Of a stretch of 64,000 nucleotides of DNA, positions 10,690 through 23,037 are shown in pieces (positions within the stretch are counted from its first letter, which is position 1; each line of letters opens with the position of its first letter). Under the pieces are notes generated by a model that ran no database searches, had not been told where the DNA came from, and worked only from the letters and a program-made list of their open reading frames with translations. This stretch comes from Cylicocyclus nassatus (lineage: Eukaryota; Nematoda; Chromadorea; Rhabditida; Strongylidae): positions 75,413,594 to 75,477,593 of the forward strand of contig CATQJL010000001.1 of assembly GCA_958299035.1 (NCBI GenBank), read 5' to 3'. The translations under genes and the position numbers were made by a program.

Positions 10690-11500
10690 TAATAATATGA
10701 TCTCAATTTTACGGGAATTCGCTGAAGTTTCACTTTTGGGTGCTTTTACTTGCGAAAATATTGCATTCGCCTCTGGAAACGAAAAACAGAGGGAGCCACG
10801 TTTTGTTGGAAGAAAAGGATCAGTTACTTGATGCGGCATCACCTTTTGCTGAACTTTAGGACTTAATGCTGATTTTCACAATCTGCTAAAAACTTACTTT
10901 TGGGTGCTTCTACAATGTGAAAATATTGTTTTTGCCTCTAAAGGCAAATAAACAGAGGAAGCTCGGTTTGCTGGGAGGAAAGACCCAAGGACTCCACATG
11001 GGAACAATTTTCCCAACTAGATTTTGATGTCAAATTTCACGGAAACTTGCTGATTCGTTTTTGGCTGCTTTTACTTTGTAAAAATCCTACTCTGTAAATA
11101 AAAACAATACAGCAGAGGGAGCTTGATCTCAAAGGAAGAGACCCAGTGCATGCGGCAAGGCATTTTTGATATGATTCTTTAGGTTTCAGCGCTGAATCTC
11201 ACAAGTTTGGAAATCCGCTTTGGCCATCACTTTGCGAAAATCATACTTCTGCTTTAAAAAGCAAAGAGAGCAAATAAAGCTTGGTCTTGAAGGAAGGAAA
11301 GCTTCGAGGGCTTCATACGGCAGTGCACTTCTGCTAAGAATTTCTCATCGATGCTAATTTATACAAAAGCTCGCATGAAATTCACTTTTGGCCGATTGAC
11401 TTAGCAGAAATCGTACTTCTGCTCCCAAAGCAGAAGAAGCAAGGAGAGCTTGACCTCGGGGGAAGGAAGACCCAGAGGCCTCATGCGGCAAAACATTTGT
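10690..11500 (+). repeat. Degenerate ~160-170 bp tandem repeat, five units
   Basis: A phrase of the form 'aaGCAGAGGGAGCTTG.tct...GGAAGaccCaggg.ctcatgCGGCA' recurs near 10783, 10952, 11112, 11266 and 11430, each followed by a segment resembling ACTTTTGGxxGCTTxxACTT. The spacing between units is about 157-169 bp. Units have diverged by many substitutions and small indels, so the array is old. No open frame is conserved between units. Confidence 0.6.
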
Positions 11501-12037
11501 TAAAACTGTCCAAGAGAAAGCTTTGAGCAAGCTTTGGTTTTGCTTCAAGGAATGACCTTTTCCTCGCGAGGGATCATAAGGAGAGTATAGGACTGTGCGT
11601 AATCGCGAAGGTTGGTGTGTTTGCAGATGTTGCACAGCTCCTGAGTGTGAGCTTGAGTTTCGGGTTCAACTGTTCTACATAGATGACTGCTGAGATGGTT
11701 CCCATGTTTGAGAGCTGTAGGGTATGCAAGACAGCGTAGTCAAATTAGAATTCACCGCTTCTCAAAAATTTTCTTGAGAGTATGATCTTGCTTCTACTAC
11801 TACTTACATTGCGCCAAAGATCGTTGAGAAAATGGAAATTCAGTTCCTTGCTGTTCTTATTTGCGCTCGACAGTTATCAATGTATCTGCCCCAACCCACC
11901 TACTAGCGACCCCTAGGGTCGCTATTATAGGGTGCGAAATTTGCTTTGCACATTTGCACCCTCTGTCAGCTACGTCTTGAGAATTGTAGCTTTCAAGAAT
12001 TTTTGAGTACTTCGAGCCTTGTAGAACTCAATAATTA
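11501..12037. other. Spacer with a short perfect palindrome
   Basis: No gene recognised. Around 11907-11927 there is a palindrome, TAGCGACCCCTAGGGTCGCTA with one unpaired base; its role is unknown. Confidence 0.3.
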
Positions 12038-13063
12038 TTAGGTCATTCCGAAAGTAATTTCGGTTTTTTGAAACTTGCGCCACATTTAATGTGACAAAGG
12101 TTTCTAAGAGATCTTGGTAGCATTCGACACAGCATTTCTCCTCTTTCTAAAGATTATGAAACTGTTGCAATATATTCAATGAGCTTTTAGAAAGTAACCA
12201 AAATCTGCGACCTATGCTTTTTGAGATGATCAAGTTTCACAATTTTTCAAAACTTTCATATCAAATCCTCAGAAGGAGTTCAAGTAAAGATTCGATAGAG
12301 CAATCCTCACAGAATTAGAAAACAGTGCATCTTTTTTCTCTTTTTCATAGCTAATTTCTTAAAAAAAATTTTTCAACAAAGCCATTGGATTTTGTCAGGC
12401 CTACATCAGCCACAATCGCGTAAAACATCATATATTCGGAATTTGAAACTACCAAGATGGTAATATGAGTTACCTCATTTTACAAAGCAAGTGAGAGTTT
12501 TTGGATTCGAAATATCGAATTTCGAGTTTTTCGGGTGCAGTCTGGGGTCCACGAAAAATGAAATGTGATAATTTTACCCCGAAAACTAAACAAACCGGAA
12601 ACAAAAAAACCCGTTAGAAAGAGGAGAAAATGCTGCATTGAATAGTAACCAAGCTGCTCTTCCTTTGATGTTCTTCGAGGATTTAGCTGTCCAAGTATGG
12701 AAATCGGTAGCATCAATTAAAATTCTGTTAAAAATGTATGGCAAGCTTTGGAAAGGAGAAAAAAATTGTTTTGCGTCCTGTAGTGTTTGATTAATAGATA
12801 TGTTACCTTTGCTTCTTCGGAGGGTCAAAATAAAAGTTTTAGAAAATTGTGAAACTTGACCATCTCAAAAAGCATAGGTCGCAAATTTTGGTTATTTTCT
12901 GAAAGCTCATTGAATGTATTGCAACAATTATAAACATTAGAAAGAGGATGAAATGCTGTGTCGAATGCTACCAAGATGTCCCAAAAATCTTTGTTCCATG
13001 TTTGTTTCATTTCAAATGTCGCGCCCGTTTGAAAACAGCGAAATTACTCTCGGATCAACCTAA
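12038..13063. mobile_element. Mariner-type MITE
   Basis: Left end TTAGGTCATTCCGAAAGT, right end the near-inverse closing in GATCAACCTAA. Inner arms also match inverted: the 'gcaatatattcaatgagcttttagaaagtaaccaaaatctgcgacc' zone at 12160-12220 mirrors 12870-12940. Contains diverged sequence similar in plan to 8232-9246. Non-coding. Confidence 0.7.
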
Positions 13064-13228
13064 TATAAATAATCAGTTTGAGAAAACACAATCTACACTG
13101 TTACCACCCTTCTGTCATTATTCGGCATTTACGAAACGACTAAACACAGAAGTGATCTAGAATGTCACATTGTCTGATAGAACCCATAAAAATGTTTTGA
13201 AGAATAAAAATAATGAATTATTCAATTA

Positions 13229-13930
13229 TTAGGTTGAACCGAAAGTTCTTTTGCACGAAATTCAAAAATTCATAACTCCTAGGATTTCCAACCGATTTGA
13301 CTGCTTTTATTTTATATGAAAGAGCAAGTCATGCTTTTTATGATGACATCTTAGCTGCTTGCTAATGATCATCTGTTGCATAGGTAGGAGCGATAGAAGA
13401 AAATTGGTCAAAATACAAATTTTCTGTGTAGGGTCATAAAAAATCCCTGCAACAAAAATCGGAGCAGTCGGCACTGGGTTATTTCACCACCTCTTTGTAA
13501 CAGTGCAAAGTTTGCGCCGATTGAGCGTCTCTATGAAAAGTTACGATTTTCGAGCAAGCAATAGAAAAGGGTGGATATGATTTATTTTGGCATTTTTCAG
13601 GAAAATCATACATTTTTATAGAGACTCTCAATCTGCGCAAGCTTTGCACTTTTAGAAAAGGCTGGTGAAATATCCTACAGTACCGACTGCTCCGATTTTT
13701 GTTGCAAGTCTCCGATTTTTTATGACCCTACACAGAAAACTCAAATTTTGACTAATTTTCTACTATCTCTCCTATCTATGCAACAGATGATCATTAGCAA
13801 GCAGCTAAGATGTCATTATTAAGAGCATGGCGTTCTCTTTCATAAGAAAATAAAAGCAGTCAAATCAGTTGGAAATTTCAGAATTATGAATTTTTAAATT
13901 TGGCGCGAAAGAACTTTCGGTTCAACCTAA
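13229..13930. mobile_element. Palindromic mariner-type MITE
   Basis: Ends TTAGGTTGAACCGAAAGTTC and its inverse, flanked by TA-rich sequence. The arms are long inverted copies (over 300 bp) meeting near 13575. The internal phrase GCATAGGTAGGAGCGATAGA and its inverse are shared with 40987-41689, so the two are members of one family. Confidence 0.8.
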
Positions 13931-14355
13931 TAATATAGCTCAAATATAAGAAAGCACAACATTTTTTTTCCATATGCTGACTCTGAATATAGTAGGACTA
14001 TATTACACACTTTCTAGTTAAGGAATGAAGAAGACTCAGTTTTATAATTGCTCGTTCATTCAGCCTATCATCATAAGAAAGAAAGGTTACGGCAAGGTTC
14101 GATTATTATGGATTACAAACTTTGACAACATCATGAGAAATCTTGCTTTCAACAAGCTTTTGATTCTTTGCATCTGGTAGAACTTTTAGCTTAAATAATA
14201 ATTAACATCGGTAATCATTTTGTAACGGTTACTGTCTGCGCGGCAGTCCTCCATCTTGTTGGAAACCTATGAAGCGATGCAACATAGGTGAATATTAGAG
14301 TGCCATGCCGTTTGGTAAAGCCCATAAGAAGGTTTAAAGATTAATTCTCAAACAA
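13931..14355. other. Spacer with no recognised gene
   Basis: No coding or repeat structure detected between two palindromic elements. Confidence 0.3.
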
Positions 14356-14999
14356 TATGCTAACAAGGGAAGGACCCTCGGTCGAAGTGGGGTTCCCACA
14401 CATGGTGCATATCATTGAGTTGGCCTTGAGGCGCTAACAATAAATCCGTGTTCCTTAGCTGCTCAATGATCTTTTGGGGAAAGTTACGAGCCATAGTTTC
14501 CCCAGGATTACTGCGAATCGCTAAAGTTAGCAGCGCCGAGAAATGTCAGTTGTGGAGGGATGGCCGAGTGGATAGCTGCCGAAACTATAGAGGAAGTGGT
14601 AAAACGTTCGGAATACTTACGTTCCAAACATTCTTGCATTTCTGCAAATTATTCAACGGGTGCCTGGTGTTTCTCTGCCTTGAAGCTCTCTGAGGTTACA
14701 TATCAACCAAACAATCTACAAAATGGATGTTTGGAACATAAGTATTTCGAACTTTATACCACTTCCTCCATAGTCTCCACAGTTATCCACTCGGCCATGC
14801 CTCCACAACTAACATCTCTCGGCGCCGCTAACTTTAGCGATCCGCAGTCATCCTGGGGAAACTATCGCTCGTAACTTTCCCTAGAAGATTATTGGGCAGC
14901 TAAGGAACACGGATTTATTGTTAGCGCCTCAAGACCAGCACAATGATATGCATCACGTGTGGGAATCCCACTTCGACCGAGGGTCCTTCCCTTGTAAGA
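14356..14999. mobile_element. Palindromic TIR element with pol III A-box-like arms
   Basis: Left end TAACAAGGGAAGGACCCTCG, then GTCGAAGTGGG; right end is the inverse closing in CCTTCCCTTGTAAG. Both arms are inverted copies meeting near 14690. Each arm carries a tRNA-like phrase, ATGGCCGAGTGGATA (plus at 14561-14575; inverted at 14782-14797), which looks like the 5' half and A box of a tRNA-Ser/Leu-type gene. Terminal sequence matches the family at 7545, 19739 and 29147. Confidence 0.75.
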
Positions 15000-15764
15000 C
15001 CAGCTGCCAATGGATTCACGCTCTGTGGTTTCAAAAGTTTATTGTGTGCTTTTTCCTCATATTGAAGTTGTGTATCACAGCTGTGTATCACAATTACATA
15101 TGTCTCTTCTGCACAATGCTACAACAATACCTCCCCCAAACTAAACAGGAAATGTGCTTTGAATAAAATACGAAAAGTGTTTCTGGAACTTTTAATGAAA
15201 AACGCGCATGCCGTCATTGAAAGGCTTCTTCATGTTCGTTCTACTGCACCAAACAATAGGAGCAAATTCAATATTTTTTATTTGTTCAAGTCAAATGCTC
15301 TCAGTCAATAGAATAGAAATAACGATATTAAGGTCCTCTACATTTAATGTTCATTCTTTTTAAAGTGAGATGCATTGTAGTCAGCTGTTGGAGATGCTTA
15401 CAAAATCGTACATTAGTGGGTTGCCGAGTCACAAAGTCACACTTAGTTAGATTCCCACTAGATGTAATAAAAATAAGCTTACGGTCAAATTTGGTCATTA
15501 TTTATGATGGAAGGTAGTAAAATCTTTGAGGAAGGATTAGCAATGAAAAATCCGAATGAAACCAAGTGGAAGAAGCAACTAAGAGAAAAAAATTTTGAAA
15601 TCTAAGCCGCTCCTACATTAGGCTGTGTAATAAATTCTGCCAATTTCTTTTTTTTTATCTTTTTCCAACAAACGGTGTTTGCGAAATGTAGATATACATT
15701 CAAAAGCTCCAAACCTGCTCTGATTTTGCTTTTGTTTTTTACATCAGAAATTAAAAGTCTTCTA
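15000..15764. other. Spacer with no recognised gene
   Basis: AT-rich; a short frame at 14918-15166 runs out of the TIR element and has no domain. Nothing else supported. Confidence 0.3.
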
Positions 15765-16711
15765 TTAGGTTGTCAAGAAAATAATGTCCGTTTTTATTTG
15801 CTTGCTTTAACAAAGCAACCAGACTCAACCCAACAAAGGGTAAGGGGTGCTGTTCGATAGAGCAAAGCAAGCTCTACAAGATGGCACTCATGTCTTTGCG
15901 CCATGCTCGATCCACGGAGAGTTCGAACTCAAAATCTAAAGATTTCCAAATGCCCAAAAAATCGAAAAAAATCAGATCTTCGTCCAAATAATTTCTACGG
16001 ACCTCCCACTCGCTCGCATCAATACTATCGATATCTGATATCCATTTGTGCAATTGCCGTATTTTTTCCTTGACTAGAAATTGAGAAAACGAAAATTTCC
16101 CTAATTTTCTCAAAGCGAGGCTGAGCCGCTTTTGCATATGTAGTTCTATACTACAAGCCTAGGTAAGCATAACTGTTGATTTTCAGCCCATTCCAAGCGG
16201 TAGTTTTCGAGAAATGTCGATTTTAGCACTGAAACTGAAACGAAAAAAAGCGATTTCGTTATTTTTCGAAAACTACCGCTTGGAATGGGCTGAAAATCTA
16301 CCGTTATACTTATCTAGGCTTGCAGTATAGAACTACATATGCAAAAACGGCTCAGCATTGCTTTGAGAAAATCAGGGAAATTTTCGTTTTCTCAATTTCT
16401 AGTCAAGGAAAAAATACGGCAATTGCACAAATGGATATCAGATATCGATAGTATTGATGCGAGCGAGTGGGAGGTCCGTAGAAATTATTTGGACGAAGAT
16501 CCGATTTTTTTCGATTTTTTGGGCATTTGGAAATCTTTAGATTTTGAGTTCGAACTCTCCGTGGATCGAGCATGGCGCAAAGGCATGAGTGCCATCTTGT
16601 AGAGCTTGCTTTGCTCTATCGAACAGTACCCCTTACCCTTTGTTGGGTTGAGTCTGGTTGCTTTGTTAAAGCAAGCAAATAAAAACGGACATTATTTTCT
16701 TGACAACCTAA
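15765..16711. mobile_element. Palindromic mariner-type MITE with mirrored ORFs
   Basis: Ends TTAGGTTGTCAAGAAAATAA and its inverse, within a TA-rich context. The two arms of about 430 bp are nearly identical inverted copies, centre near 16235. Each arm has an 87-codon open frame, minus at 16137-15874 and plus at 16602-16339 in mirror image, differing at only a few residues. They contain KEKIRQLHKWISDIDSI. The elements at 30663-31615 and possibly 27590-28200 share inner phrases such as CAAGCTCTACAAGATGG and CTACTTTTCGA. Confidence 0.8.
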
Positions 16712-18132
16712 TAGCATTAAATTTGGAAAACAAAAGGAAAATTATCCATTTTCTACAACTATATTACGTCACCCCTCCGAAATGGTTAAATGGGTTCAAA
16801 ATAGGTCAAAAGATCTGCTGCGTATAAGAATGCTATAGCTTCTGCAGTGAATCAAGGTGCTAAAAAAGTTTGGTTTCTTCTGTGATAAGAAGTCTTCTTT
16901 CTTCAATGTTGACGTTGGGCTTCTTAGGCAGCCCTAAGAGAGGATAGGAGACGGATGATCCAAGGCAGAAGAGATGGTGCATGGCTACAAAATCCAACCC
17001 AACCGGTTACTTACTCAAAAATTGAACGTTTGGGGTTATTCAGCTTTGGTAAGTACGCGTATGTCGACAACGACAGACATCGTCGCGACAAAGTCTTGCT
17101 TCGCTGACATTAAAAAAATTGCTTTAAAAAGTTTAACGAAGAAAAGGAACGAGCACAAACACTGACAGTCCAAACATAGAAATCCATTTGGTTGCTTTGT
17201 TCGTTGTCAAGCTTTTTGAATAAAAGTTTAGCTATCGAAAATGGGAAAATCTGGAGAGAAAAAGATGTTAAAAGTAACTTTTGCCTATTTGTATTCTTTA
17301 ACCTGCTGCCAAAATCTTTTCCAATCTAGTCGAAAAATGCGCATACCAGTTTGTAGAGCAGGCTTAGAGCTTATAAGCATGTACACTCAATGTTTATAGG
17401 AACAGCTAAAACAAAAGATGCGACAGAACTTATTACACAATTCATAACATCGATTACAAATTGACCAGTAATTTATCCTTGGCTTAGTGAAAACGACACA
17501 TACAAATGTATAAAATTGAAAGGCTGTGACTAATACTAAAAATCACAAAGTCCCATAACTTCTGGACCTCGCACTAGAAAACACAGCGTGGACTGGTTCA
17601 ATCTGGCAAATTTGGCTTGCCGGCGGAAGTCCTGATCTTAACAGTTCGAGTCCTGCCATCCGTTCAGGCCATGCGTCTCAAACATTTGTAAATTAAATTA
17701 CCAGTTGAACGCTCTCGCCTGTCTGCGCCTTTTATAACGGTAAAAAAGCGATCAACAGCGAGAAGGAGATTGACTAATACTGCTCCTGGTCCTCCATTCG
17801 GCTCAGCTCGACAAAGGCCATTTAATGATTATAAGCTTCAAACTAGATACACCCCAAACTGCCAAATGATTGCTTGTTTCGAGTTCTGTCAAGGTCTTTG
17901 AAGAAACTTTAATTTACTTATTCAGCACAACACTTTCCAAAATTCTGCTTCCGAAATTTCTATCTCAATGGAGAAATTGCGTAGATGACCGATAGAGATG
18001 CAATTAAAAACAAGTTTTTTTCTGAATGCTTAACGACATACGCGTCGAAAAAATCTTAATTAATAAATTAAAAGAAGGCATTAACCTAACCACATCATCT
18101 GAACTAAAGTCTCTACTCTTTTTAAAATAGAA
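16712..18132. other. Spacer, no recognised protein gene
   Basis: About 1.4 kb without a supported gene. It contains the tRNA-like segment listed separately near 17590. A 63-codon frame at 16974-17165 shows no motif. Confidence 0.3.
17588..17668 (+). ncRNA. tRNA-derived sequence (SINE head or tRNA pseudogene)
   Basis: A segment reading TGGTTCAATCTGG (A-box-like) is followed about 45 bp later by CAGTTCGAGTCCTG (B-box-like, T-arm). This is the spacing of an internal pol III promoter. The acceptor arm pairs poorly and I cannot draw a convincing anticodon arm, so a functional tRNA is unlikely; a tRNA-derived SINE or tRNA pseudogene fits better. Confidence 0.3.
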
Positions 18133-18171
18133 TCTTATATATAAAGCTGAATGACTGACTGACTGTCTGCC

Positions 18172-18240
<69 letters not shown>

Positions 18241-18521
18241 GCCTGCCTGCCTGTCTGTCTGTATGTCTGTCTGTCTGTGTGTACGTATGTTCCGAATAGA
18301 AAATTCCATTTCTGAACCGATCCGAACCAAACTTGGCACACATACACTTCGGGCCCCGGCGGGTGTCATAGGCTACTTGTCGTCATCGATCGATATCGAT
18401 TTTATCGATTTTTTGCAAAATGTGAGCTACGAGGCTGGGAGTTGGTACAGGGGGGTAATCGAGCATGCTGATTACGAATGAAATAATGACAGGGCCGGGC
18501 GGAGCCGGGTAAGTCAACTAG
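18133..18521 (+). mobile_element. Non-autonomous Helitron H1
   Basis: Starts TCTTATATATAAAGCTGAAT preceded by A, and ends with a GC hairpin (GGGCCGGGCGGAGCCGGG) a few bases before CAACTAG followed by T. TC start, subterminal hairpin, CTAG end and insertion between A and T are the Helitron hallmarks. Two relatives, at 46688-46977 (minus) and 59167-59648 (plus), share the ends. The inner TCGATCGATATCGAT segment is shared with H2. No Rep/helicase coding. Confidence 0.85.
18165..18275 (+). repeat. (CTGT)n microsatellite inside Helitron H1
   Basis: About 25 CTGT units interrupted by CTGC variants near both ends. H2 has the same microsatellite in a much shorter form at 46928-46960. Open frames reading DRQTDRQT through it are artefacts. 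Confidence 0.95.
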
Positions 18522-19738
18522 TGTTCTTATGAGCATGAGATGGAGTAAAGGTAAATATTGCGCGAAAAAAATCTAGTTGTGCATAACCAAAGGTTTACAG
18601 CTTTTAGCACGGGGCGTTAGCGCGAAAATTATACAACGTGGACTGCAGCAAACCTCAAAGTTATCTCTGTTTATATCAGAACTTGATATGCACAAGTGCG
18701 ACAATTACTCACAATAGCAGCTGCTTCCGCTATCTGGCAATGGTGTACGGTCTAGTAAATCTTCCGATATAGTGCGCAAGCCGTGCTCAGATTTTACGGG
18801 CAAATTCGCGCGAGAACAAGTAGCCAGGCCGATATTGCCGTCATACTCACGCATTTGACTGGCATTCCAGGGGTAGCGCGTTTGTTCACAAGCAAATTTA
18901 GCCGCAAAAACTGACCGCTGTACTGAACGAAACGTCTATCAGACTGTATAGAAAGAAAATTCAAAAAAGAGGTATTTTTGACCTGCGTCACGATATCATA
19001 CACCTTTTTAAGGGCAAACTCCAGCGTAGTCATGAATACGCTGCCCGCATCAGGCGTCGAAGTTGCAGATTTTTGGGACTGCTAGGAATCCAGCCAAAAG
19101 ACAAAAATGTGTTTTCTTTTGTTCTTCATGCTAAATTGGCATCTCTCGTTAACTAGAGCTTATGGAAGGCTAAAAATTTACAAGTATACTTGAAAAGGCT
19201 TATGAAATAGAGCTACTTATGTGGTAAAATCCCAGCATGGTTTTCAGCAAAAACATGGCAATGTTCGTTTTTTGTTCGTTTTCGTTCTCAATCGCTAACC
19301 ATCAAAAAGATGCAGAAAGTGATTGTTTGAGGTGGGCAGTATCGTGACCAGGTTAAGGGTCAAGTTCCGAGCTAAAGTCGATGTCTGAGCATTTTTAAAC
19401 TTCTAGATCTTGCTTAAACGGTTTATGTGGTTCAAGTTTGTTACGATTGTTCAAAAGCCTTCTCGTAGAGCTTGCCTCTTTGATTTGATGGCTATCTTAT
19501 ATTTTTGAATTGTCGAGTTCGTAGCCAATTATGCGCTTTGTATAAGAAATCCGGTACTTTACAACTTTTCTAATTAAAATTTGTCATTTTACTTTTTTCC
19601 TTATTCTTCTCTTTTTTAGCTTAATTGATTGAATATCAAATAACAATAGAAAGGTTCAGAGTTTGTTCCGCTAAGAAAGAGCTTTTACTGGGGACTTACT
19701 AGGCGTTGACAAGCGGCGCACAGCTTGCATTCTCACAT
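18522..19738. other. Spacer with no recognised gene
   Basis: No gene supported. The minus-strand frame at 19033-18794 has no recognised domain. Confidence 0.3.
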
Positions 19739-20213
19739 CTAACAGGTAACCGTGTCGAGTCCAAGTGGCCTTTCCAAATAAGACCCATACTGCTTTAAAG
19801 AGCATCAACCGGTGATTCCAAATCTGCTTTCCAAATCTGCCAAGCGCCTCTGGACGCCGAGTTATGCTCGTTTTTCAGGGTAAAAAATTGAACGCAAAAC
19901 TGAAGCAAAATCGCCCAAATTTGCTCAAATGGTCCAGTGTCAAGTATCAGAGCTGTTTATGCAATCGATACATTTTATTCAATATGCTAGTACTTAACAT
20001 TGCTTTATCTGAGCGCTGGAAAGATTGTAACAATCAATTTTACCTAAACTCTGCATTCATTTTTCGTTCCGAAGAACGGTCATAACTCGGCGTCCAGAGG
20101 CGCTTGGCAGTTTTGGAAGGCAGATTTGGAGTCACCGCTTAATACCCTTCAAAGCAGTGTGGGTCTCATCTGGAAAGGCCACTTCGACTCGACACGGTTC
20201 CCTTGTAAGTTAC
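19739..20213. mobile_element. TIR element, CTTGTAAG family
   Basis: Left end CTAACAGGTAACCGTGTCGA and right end TCGACACGGTTCCCTTGTAA are inverse, and arms match further in (AAGTGGCCTTTCCA versus TGGAAAGGCCACTT; CCAAATCTGCC near both centres). About 475 bp, non-coding. Its terminal CTTGTAAG links it to the families at 7545, 14356 and 29147. Confidence 0.7.
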
Positions 20214-22540
20214 AAATGACGAGAGTATATTTATCCGTCACGGAATCGTAAGAAACCTGCACTGGGTTTCGAACATCTGATTAATTCGCCACTCGTTAGC
20301 TAAGCTCAATTACGAATGACAAAGCACTTGTAGTCTTCGACATAGGTTCAAAATGTTGACATGAACTCAGCTTCCGAGTGCCCGCTTTTGACGAAATCAT
20401 GGAATTCGAAGAGCAGACAGGTCTTGTTAGTAGCAGTTTGCAGACGTGACCATGGCTATGCTGACGCGTGTCATACCGATTTTGAACTGACCTAATGTTA
20501 CAGACTGTACTTCAATGGCCGGATGGCATGGTCGCAAGCACATTTGCACTCTGCTTGTGATTACATAAAATGTTCAAAGACCTCCCGTATGCATGCCGAA
20601 TTGAAATCAACATGTGATACATAGAAGGTGTATGCTCCATACAACCCATTTCGCAATCTGCCCAAGATACGTAATGGATTTAGGACCATGCTAAGGCTGA
20701 TAGGCACGTACATCTCCGCTGGAGAAGGGAGGGAGAGGCGCTGTTTCCAATGGTCCTGAAATTGACCTTGTAGGGGATCTTCAGAAGATGAGACAAAACA
20801 ATAAAAGACTGAGATATGGCAGTCGCTGTCATTGATTATGCTGAGCTATTAGAGTAGTGAAGCATCCAAAAGATGGTTGGGAAATGAGGGATAGAGAGTG
20901 ATACAGCGAAATGTAAGGCCCCCCACAGCTCTCCTCCCCTCACCCGGATGCACGACCATGCGAGCCTAAAGACCGCATGACATCCCCGCCGGGAAGGAAT
21001 TTCAGCTTTGAAGGATGGTGGGAATACCTACGAATAGATAGAAGGAGTGGAATTCAGATATCTGAAGCTTTACGATATGGAACTTTCTTTCGAGCTTCAA
21101 TCCCCTACCGACGGGTATGTTAACGTGCATGCATTTCTAAGATTGAGAAGCAAATTTGGTTTGAATAATGGTAGAATAAAAACCAGGATGGCATACGGAA
21201 GGAGTGCGGGACCTAGAAAAGAATTTGATTTTTGTTGGAAGTCTAAATTTGACGCCGCCCTAGCCTTAAGTTCTGCCATCCTTCGCAAGTGGCATATTCA
21301 GCAAAAGCTCATTATCATATAACCAGCAATTTCCAAAAAATTGTGTGACTTCCTGCTAATCCTTGGATGTTCGCCTTTGTCTTTCAATCTTTTTACAAAG
21401 TTGGTGGAAAAGTGAGGATGTATTGAAATTCAAGCATTAAAGTATTATGATTCAATTTTTCTACTTGCACGATTGGGTTATTGTCTCATACAGCACATTT
21501 TTGGCACTTTTTTGATCGTCTTGATATTGTCAATAGACGTACAGTTGAAATTACTTCAAAGATATTTTTTGAGTCATTCGAAAAGTAATCACCACTAGCA
21601 CAATCTTTGATGCAGCAAGTTTAGAGGTTGGTGAAAAATTATCATAAACTTTGTATGACTTTGATTCAAAAGCAATGCTAAAGTGGAAATGCGCGTTTTG
21701 TTCATTTTGAAATCAGACCAGGTACTATTACCTACATGGAGCACAAAAACTTGTTAATGATGTATAGTCGAAGTTATTATAGTAGGTATACTGTCTTGCA
21801 GTGCAAAGTGAAACCTATCGTTCTTATCTACAGAACGCTTCTGACTAAGGACTTACGAGAGTTTTTGAAGAAAAAATATATTGCGACTATTATAATCGTA
21901 ACTTTACGTACGAATGGGGCAGTGATTATCGTCAGGGCAGCTATAGTCATTATTAATTCAAAAAGCCAATACTTACCACGCTGCTCAACTTGAGTGCGGG
22001 GAGAATTCTAACAGTTTTTGACTCGAAAGCGTAGCAAGTTTTTCAGCAAATCCGTTGTAACTTCTCGCCAACAAACGTGTCGCGCTTAAAGGATGCAGAT
22101 TTGGAGTAAGTCATGATGCTTGCCAAGATGCTTTAGCACTCAAATCTTGAAGAGCTTCTTCTAAGCATTCTTCAGGATAAACACAGGTTCTAACCGTTGT
22201 CTTGCTGTGCTTACTTTGAAGCTGAAATTAAGAGGAATGACCATTAAAGAATGGCATACCGCTAACAATAGTACTGTAATTCTCTCATATAGTATATACG
22301 CTGAGGCTGAGTAATATGAGACTCCTACGCAGTACATAGAAGGTCAAAGCCACATTACTTTAGAAGAAAAAACTTTCGAGGATGTAATTTATCGTATTTA
22401 GTGCGCGCGTGAATTCATAGTCCCAAAAATAGTGCATGGTAAACCTAGATTTTATCTTTGAAATTCGTGATTTGATGGCAGATCAAAAAAGTGAATAAGA
22501 TTTCCTTCAAAAGTTCAGAAAATAAAGATAGTTTTCAAAA
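20214..22540. other. Gene-poor stretch with a fragment of repeat R
   Basis: About 2.3 kb with no supported gene. At about 20990-21100 the phrase AAGGATGGTGGGAATACCTA followed by GAATAGATAGAAG parallels 37140-37170, so a piece of dispersed repeat R is present. The plus frame 21047-21322 (91 codons) overlaps this repeat and has no domain. Confidence 0.35.
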
Positions 22541-22680
22541 ATTTAGAAAACAAAAATTGAAATCTGGTACTTCATTTGACCGTCTGTGTTTGTTGAAGGA
22601 CAAGTTATATTTCAACATTAGTTCCCACCCGTTACAAATTTGCGAAAAAAGTTGGTGTACAGTAGCAAAACGAAGGAATA
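22541..22680 (+). CDS. Candidate isolated coding exon (hypothetical)
   Basis: A segment bounded on the left by a T-rich AAATTTAG acceptor-like site and on the right by AATAG|GTAAGT, a consensus donor. It reads GTSFDRLCLLKDKLYFNISS and HPLQICEKSWCTVAKRRN without stops and has three cysteines. No partner exon with matching phase was identified on either side, so this could be a chance exon-like stretch or a leftover of a broken gene. It lies about 350 bp upstream of gene A on the same strand. Confidence 0.25.
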
Positions 22681-23001
22681 GGTAAGTAAGAATTACGGGA
22701 ATAAATAAGAATAAAATTTGTATCATTCTCATGAGGGCGAAAGTGGCAACTCTGTTAGCTATAACGGCTGCATTGTAAGTGACAGTAATTATAGGTCAGC
22801 TGAGACGTTACAAGTAAGTATTTCAACGGAAATGATCAGACACTTCTTACGAATAACATACTAGCGAACGATAATGGAGTAGGGTCACTTGCACTAACCT
22901 TTTTTCAAAAAGGTTAAGCGCCCTTACGTGCTTTTATTCGAAATTTGAGCGTATACAGTTATGACAATTTGCAATAATATCAAATTTGTCTAGGCTTTCA
23001 C

Positions 23002-23009
23002 TATAAATA
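23002..23009 (+). promoter_or_regulatory. TATA box of gene A
   Basis: TATAAATA preceded by TTCAC, 36 bp upstream of the ATG. Paralogue B has CTCAC followed by the same TATAAATA 37 bp upstream of its ATG. The matching spacing indicates an inherited core promoter with a very short leader. Confidence 0.6.
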
Positions 23010-23037
23010 TGAATTTGAGCAAATTCCATGCCCAAGG

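Noticed and set aside
18004..18369. 121-codon minus-strand frame rich in RQTD
   Set aside because: It is a translation of the (CTGT)n microsatellite in Helitron H1.
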